From assembly GCA_022414725.1 (NCBI GenBank), contig CM039465.1:1732593-1796592 (forward strand): a DNA stretch of 64,000 nucleotides, read 5' to 3'. Position numbers and translations under genes: made by a program. Below, piece after piece: positions 61,269 to 64,000 of the stretch. This DNA comes from Microglena sp. YARC (taxonomy: Eukaryota > Chlorophyta > Chlorophyceae > Chlamydomonadales > Chlamydomonadaceae). Under the pieces are notes generated by a model. That model was not told the DNA's origin and did not search any database. It was given only the letters and a program-made list of their open reading frames with translations. Position 1 is the first letter of the stretch. Every line of letters begins with the position of its first letter.

Positions 61269-63546
61269 CTTGGGACTCTACCACCGCAGCTTGCAGCTCC
61301 ACTGACAGGAGACCAGCTTGCTCCCTTAGCCCCACCTGTTGATTTAGTAAGGGTAACTTCTGAGGGGGATTTTGCTTGGCCTTAAAAGCCTCCCACCCCA
61401 CCCCCACCCAAAACCCCCATTCGCACAAACACAACCACACCAACTAAAGCACCCCTCCCCAACATCCGCCAGCTTAGCCTTTAATATTTATAAATCGAAT
61501 TATAAAAATAAAATGAATCTGCTGCATCACACCTGCTCCTCCCTCACATCTGCTAGCTCAGCCTTTTTTAATTTAATTATTAAATAGTATAATTAATAAA
61601 TAAATATGCCCCCCCCCCCCCCCCCCCCCCCCTCACCCTCCACACACACACCTGCCAACCTAGCCTTAATGTTATTAATTGAAGTATACAATGAATAATA
61701 AATCAATCTGCCGCACCCCACCTGCTCCTCCCTCACATCTGCCAGCTCAGCCTTTAACGCCCCAACCTGCTCTGACAGGATGCGGATCTTCTCTGTTGAC
61801 ATGTTGACCCCAGCTTCTGCTTCGCTGCAACGTTCAGACATTGCAGAGTAGCGGGACTCGTAGCGCATCACTGATTCAGATAACTCAGATATGACCACCT
61901 CCTTGGAATCTGTTATCTGCGTTTGCACATCCTGGTACATGGTGCAGGCAAGGTGGAAGTGGGCAAGGTGGATTAGGCGTGGGCAAGGTTGTGGGCAAGG
62001 AGGATGAAACAAATGAGTCGTGGGCAAGGTGGATGAGGCCAAGGCAAAGTTGTGGGCAAGGTGGATGAAACAAATTTGTCTTGGGCAAGGTGGATGAGGC
62101 CAAGGCAAAAATGTGGGCAAGGTGGATGAAACAAATTTGTCTTGGGCAAGGTGGATGAGGCCAGGGCAAGGTTGTGGGCAAGGTGGATGGAACAAATGAG
62201 TTGGAAACATTGTGTTGAGGAGATAGCCCATCACTGAGCCAGACAAGTCAGATATGAGCACCTCCTTGTAATGTGTTATCTGTGTTGGCACATCCTGGGA
62301 CATAGCGTGGGCAAGGTGGATAAAAAATGAGTTGCGGAAATTGGATTGAGGAGTTAAGACACATAGTGCGGCCCTGTGCCAGACAACTCAGATATGAGCA
62401 CCTCCTTGGAATTTGATATCTGTGTTTGCACATCCTGGGACATGGCGTGGGCAAGGTGGGCGTAGGCAAGGTGGATGAAAAAAAGGAGAGGCAAACAGTG
62501 AATTGAGGAGCTAAGGCACATAGCGCAGCACTGATCCAGGCAACTCATATATGACCACCTCCTTGGAATCTGTTATCTGTGTTGGCACATCCTGGGACAT
62601 GGCGTGGGCAAGCTGGACGTGGGCAAGGTGAGTGTGGGCAAGGTGGATAAAACAAATGAATTGTGGGCAAGGTGGATTAAGCAAATGAGTAGAACATTGA
62701 GTTGAGGAGTTAAGACACATAGTGCTTCACTGAGCCAGACAACTCAGACATGAGCACCTCCTTTGAATATATTATCTGTGTTTGCACATCCTGGGACATG
62801 GAATAAGAGTGGGTGTGAGAGGCGTGGGCGCGGTGGCTAAAACAAGAGTGGTGTGGGCAAGGTGGATTAAGCAAACGAGTTGCAAACATTCAGTTGAGGA
62901 GTTAAGACACATAGCCCATCACTGAGCCAGACAACTCAGATATGAGCACTTCCTTGGAATATGATATCTGTGTTTGCAGATCCTGGGACAAGAAAGAGGG
63001 GCAGGTGTGTGGGGTCCATAGGTGTGTGGGTTGGGGGGCTGGGTTGGGAGGGGTGGAGGTGTTTGTGGGTGGAAGAGATGGTGGGGTTGGGGTTAGGTTA
63101 GGTATGTGTGTGTGGGTGTGGAAGGGATGGGGGGTTAGGGGTTAGGTTGTGGAAGGGATGGGGGGTGAGGGAGGTGTGTGGGGTCTGTGGGTGGAAGGGT
63201 TCGAGGGGGCTGGGTTTGGACAAGTGGAGGTGTGTGTGTGTGGAAGGGTTGGGGGTTTGAAGGGGGGAGGTGTGTGTGGGGGGTCTGTGGGTGGAAGGGT
63301 TGGATTGGATTTGGTTTGGTTTGGTTTGGTTGGGGTTGGGGTTGGGGGGGGGGGGGGGGGGGGGAGAGGGTGAGTAGGGTGATAGGGTCTGTGGGGTCTG
63401 TATGATGGTGTTTGTAGGGTGAGCAGGAAGAGGGAGTGTGGGAAAGGTGGACTCAAGCTATGATTTTCACACATTTTACTATGGGAATCACAATGACGGA
63501 GAAGGTAGAGGTAGTGTGTGTGTGGGAAGGGAGGGAGGGAGGGAGG

Positions 63547-63643
<97 letters not shown>

Positions 63644-63989
63644 AGAGAGAGGGAAAGAGATGTGATATGGCTTACTGTACTTTCTCTATAATAGGGTTGA
63701 CTAGATGACTTATTCCTAATGTTATTTTTGCGTTTTTGATTACTGTGTGGCTAGACCGCAATTCAAGAGAGAGACGTACAAGTTCAGACTGCAGTTGACA
63801 GACCTCTGAGTGAAGTTTGCACCTTGTCAATACAGATTTGGCAAAATAATTAAATGAACTGACAGGCCTTGCCCAACTTCAATCAATCATGGCGGGGGAA
63901 ATTAAACAAGAAATAAAGTCAAACAAAAACAGGAACAAAGACTCACTAGTTCAGATTGCAGTTGACAAACCTCTGAGTGCAGTTTGCAC
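45505..63989 (-). CDS. Long coiled-coil protein, ten exons, 5' incomplete
   Basis: Exons by splice sites and phase: 63,989-63,947; 61,931-61,722; 59,798-59,328; 58,942-58,719; 57,908-57,830; 56,450-56,139; 55,637-55,545; 53,278-53,132; 49,399-48,952; 47,261-45,505. All junctions agree in phase, including two split codons (58,719/57,908 and 48,952/47,261), giving about 1,260 residues. The first nine exons are almost entirely heptad-type coiled coil (e.g. ELQAAVVESQASRAEIVRV; KALDEVRAERERLSSAEDQL; ERAEERMHDLVAKLRS). The last exon leaves the coiled coil for low-complexity Ser/Gly/Ala-rich sequence with two internal repeats and a basic tail (MAKKVRAANAGGREK). No motor, enzyme or membrane segment is visible. 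A structural or scaffold role is likely; I do not recognise the family. The 5' exons lie beyond 64,000. Confidence 0.8.
46105..46260 (-). repeat. In-frame 39-48 nt coding repeat (ASSSACRGASGAG)
   Basis: Three near-perfect copies in the last coiled-coil exon encode ASSSACRGASGAG, followed by variants of SLGGASGTSG (46,050-46,100). Nucleotide identity is very high, so the expansion is recent. Confidence 0.9.
46640..46860 (-). repeat. In-frame ~45-nt coding repeat (QHRSVEQRSSAVD)
   Basis: Five to six copies of a 15-residue unit, GQHRSVEQRSSAVDx, in the last exon of the coiled-coil gene, with position-specific changes between copies. Confidence 0.9.
47262..48030 (-). repeat. Acceptor echoes of the last coiled-coil exon, grading into a minisatellite
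   Basis: The exon start (+ strand GACTCCAAA, AGCTCCCTCAAAGCTTCAGC, TGCATGG) recurs at 47,385-47,435 and 47,508-47,555, and GCGGGCAGAAGCATA at 47,340 and 47,468. From 47,570 the array becomes TGCATGGGGGTTGGGTTGG units. Confidence 0.8.
48100..48195 (+). repeat. 32-bp tandem repeat, three copies
   Basis: GATTGGAGCAGCAAATATTG plus TTATGCTACAGA, three near-identical copies. Confidence 0.9.
49400..52445 (-). repeat. About 24 tandem acceptor echoes of one coiled-coil exon
   Basis: On the minus strand each unit holds CACACAG|GCACGGCAAGAGCT followed by 30-70 bases of the exon (encoding ARQELQDLNMSFEEA or variants), then diverges. Period ~100-130 bases. Sub-blocks differ: 49,400-50,480 keeps the longest exon pieces, 50,580-51,400 carries GGTCCCTCCAAACGACACATGG variants, and 51,840-52,330 holds five nearly identical 98-99-bp units. 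Confidence 0.9.
51540..51712. mobile_element. MITE copy 2 with TIR and target-site duplication
   Basis: GCAGGGTACTTCCA at the left end is exactly inverted at the right end (TGGAAGTACCCTGC). Flanked by ATGGCA at 51,534-51,539 and 51,713-51,718. The pre-insertion sequence would read CATCATGGCAGGAGATCC, the normal echo unit, so it inserted into the array. Confidence 0.85.
52586..52683 (+). mobile_element. ~100-bp retroposon, copy 2
   Basis: 98 bases starting ACGGTG and ending in a short AATTTC-type tail. Flanked by a perfect 14-base duplication, TTCTGTTGCCACCT, at 52,572-52,585 and 52,684-52,697. It interrupts the dispersed repeat at 52,466-52,760. No tRNA-type promoter boxes seen. Confidence 0.85.
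52770..53131 (-). repeat. Donor echoes of coiled-coil exon 53,132-53,278
   Basis: The + strand words AAACTCAC, then AGTTCRGTATGATTAGC and GTGGGTAGCTTGCAGAGACTG, which cover the exon end and donor, recur at about 52,888-52,965, 53,034-53,068 and (short) 52,790-52,830, separated by CCCATCCACCCTCACCTGCTCC linkers. Confidence 0.85.
53337..53475 (-). mobile_element. tRNA-related SINE, copy 4
   Basis: Minus strand: AAAGTTCGAATCCCC (B box), CTTAAGTGTTCGCGGTCGCTG, CCGCCATGTTAGCTTTGTCC, GGGGCTCCCTTAATACCATG. The A-box half is missing. Fragments of the same element lie at 53,600-53,645 and 53,775-53,820. Confidence 0.65.
53476..53930 (+). repeat. ~190-bp tandem units with long C runs and SINE ends
   Basis: Three units of GCAGCAGCATGGAGCTCC, CTATAGGCTC, a C run of ~20-30, AAACATCGAATCGAAAA, and a SINE fragment. 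A fourth lies at 54,958-55,070. Confidence 0.85.
54590..54700 (+). repeat. (TTTTGCAAATTG)n minisatellite
   Basis: About nine 12-base units with few changes. Confidence 0.9.
54828..54958 (-). mobile_element. tRNA-related SINE, copy 5
   Basis: Almost the same layout as copy 4 (minus strand B box, CTTAAGTGTTCGCGGTCGCTG, GGGGCTCCCTTAATACCATGCC), joined to the C-run unit. Confidence 0.65.
55075..55544 (-). repeat. Donor-side echoes of coiled-coil exon 55,545-55,637
   Basis: + strand words CCATCCATTCCCATTCTA, ACATTC, CAACCAGCTA and GCGCACCT (the donor region at 55,495-55,546) recur at 55,100-55,152, and the first word also at 55,318 and 55,448. Confidence 0.75.
55900..56138 (-). repeat. Donor echo of coiled-coil exon 56,139-56,450
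   Basis: AGAAGCCCCCCT, CTGAAA, AAAAAGCTCTGCCACACCTG and TCTGTACCGGGACTTGCAGC at 55,915-55,985 repeat the true donor edge at 56,098-56,165; the flank GGCAACCTNCCCAATCGCTAC repeats as well. Confidence 0.85.
56451..57075 (-). repeat. Acceptor echoes of coiled-coil exon 56,139-56,450
   Basis: Copies near 56,600-56,665, 56,760-56,830 and 57,005-57,070 keep CTTAACTTGGCCACAAGATC, GCATGCGTTCT and the acceptor CTGTGGGAC, encoding variants of EVERAEERMHDLVAKLRS. Linkers are (GGTGAT)n tracts extending to 57,340. Confidence 0.9.
57430..57610 (+). repeat. ~15-bp minisatellite (GGGCAGTACATG)
   Basis: About 12 units of GGGCAGYACATG plus 2-4 bases. Confidence 0.9.
57660..57815 (+). repeat. (CACCACTAC)n microsatellite
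   Basis: CACCAC/CACTAC/ACACAC mixture between the minisatellite and the exon at 57,830. Confidence 0.9.
58000..58718 (-). repeat. Donor echoes of coiled-coil exon 58,719-58,942
   Basis: + strand segments covering the exon end (TGCGCACCTGGCCATCAACC, TTCCGACCTCTC, CCAGCAGACTCAGAGTCATG) recur at about 58,040-58,170, 58,235-58,345, 58,405-58,490 and 58,530-58,630 before the true edge at 58,711. Period ~150-180. Confidence 0.9.
58948..59155 (+). repeat. Long G run and TGGGG-rich linker
   Basis: About 25-27 G's after the exon start, then GGGTTAGGGGT-like words and a CACCAC tract. No gene seen. Confidence 0.85.
59156..59327 (-). repeat. Donor echo of coiled-coil exon 59,328-59,798
   Basis: AGCACCTGCTCATTCTCTTT and about 70 more bases of the exon end are repeated at 59,156-59,230 with few changes, then a CACCAC linker leads to the true donor. 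Confidence 0.9.
59799..61360 (-). repeat. Acceptor echoes of coiled-coil exon 59,328-59,798 with (GAT)n
   Basis: About eight further copies, near 59,990, 60,150, 60,330, 60,490, 60,655, 60,830, 61,010-61,165 and 61,340, each with the acceptor CAACAG or CATCAG|GTGGGGCTAAG, then the codons of LRERAGLLSV and an ELQAAVVESQ-like part, then (GATGAC)n. Period ~160-180. Confidence 0.9.
61450..61721 (-). repeat. Donor echoes of coiled-coil exon 61,722-61,931
   Basis: The + strand words CACCTGCTCCTCCCTCACAT and CTGCYAGCTCAGCCTTTAA recur at 61,530-61,570; shorter forms at 61,465 and 61,650. A C run of ~20 separates them. Confidence 0.85.
61932..62990 (-). repeat. Acceptor echoes of coiled-coil exon 61,722-61,931
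   Basis: Copies near 62,225-62,300, 62,370-62,440, 62,530-62,600, 62,715-62,800 and 62,915-62,990 encode DVQTQITDSKEVVISEL and variants with the acceptor CAG|GATGTG; linkers are GGGCAAGGTGGATGA units. Confidence 0.9.
63000..63470 (+). repeat. G/T-rich linker with GTGGAAGGG units
   Basis: GGGTGTGTGGGGTC and GTGGGTGGAAGGGTT words repeated irregularly, with a G run at 63,340-63,365. Confidence 0.8.
63548..63642 (+). repeat. (GA)n microsatellite
   Basis: About 45 uninterrupted GA units. Confidence 0.97.
63780..63822 (-). repeat. Second copy of the 43-nt coiled-coil exon
   Basis: Identical length to the exon at 63,947-63,989 and nearly identical sequence (CKLHSEVCQLQSEL), with AG before it and GTACGT after it. 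It has a weaker pyrimidine tract. Confidence 0.75.
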
Positions 63990-64000
63990 CTGATGTCATC

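Overview
The window is nuclear DNA from a eukaryote: spliceosomal introns, an LTR retrotransposon, SINE- and MITE-like elements, plant-type CCCTAAA/CCCTGAA telomere-like tracts, and two conserved genes broken by very long introns. A DUF3119-type protein (a family known from cyanobacteria and plastids) and a selenocysteine-lyase-type enzyme point to a photosynthetic lineage. A green alga of prasinophyte type would fit, but the sequence does not prove it. There is one assembly gap of exactly 1,000 N (17,579-18,578).

Layout. 1-9,883: a decayed Ty3/Gypsy LTR retrotransposon on the + strand (gag, protease, RT, RNase H and integrase in broken frames; primer site matching initiator tRNA-Met). 9,884-17,400: GT/G-rich low-complexity DNA and minisatellites with no gene recognised. 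19.8-33.8 kb (+): a selenocysteine lyase / cysteine desulfurase gene. 35.5-41.1 kb (-): a DUF3119-type membrane protein gene, with a possible transit-peptide exon near 43.3 kb. 43.6-45.5 kb: a probable terminal-inverted-repeat element. 45.5-64.0 kb (-): ten phase-compatible exons of a long coiled-coil protein (about 1,260 residues visible) whose 5' end lies beyond the window. The lyase and DUF3119 genes converge; the coiled-coil gene lies upstream of DUF3119 on the same strand.

The main observation is structural. Almost every recognisable exon in all three host genes is flanked by tandem copies of its own edge, including the splice site. I call these 'exon echoes'. They range from one partial copy to about 24, and some grade into minisatellites or a higher-order satellite. 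In the lyase gene a 36-nt mini-exon occurs eight times and a 63-nt exon segment five times, all five still open and in frame. Several introns read AG|GT at both ends, and some repeat the start of the next exon just after the 5' splice site, as expected if introns arise or grow by tandem duplication of AGGT-bearing exon segments. Dispersed on top are a tRNA-related SINE family, a ~100-bp retroposon with clean target-site duplications, and two inverted-repeat (MITE-like) families.

Host exon boundaries were derived by reading phase and splice sites by eye; the DUF3119 and coiled-coil chains are phase-consistent throughout. The first half of the lyase gene is incomplete and partly frameshifted.
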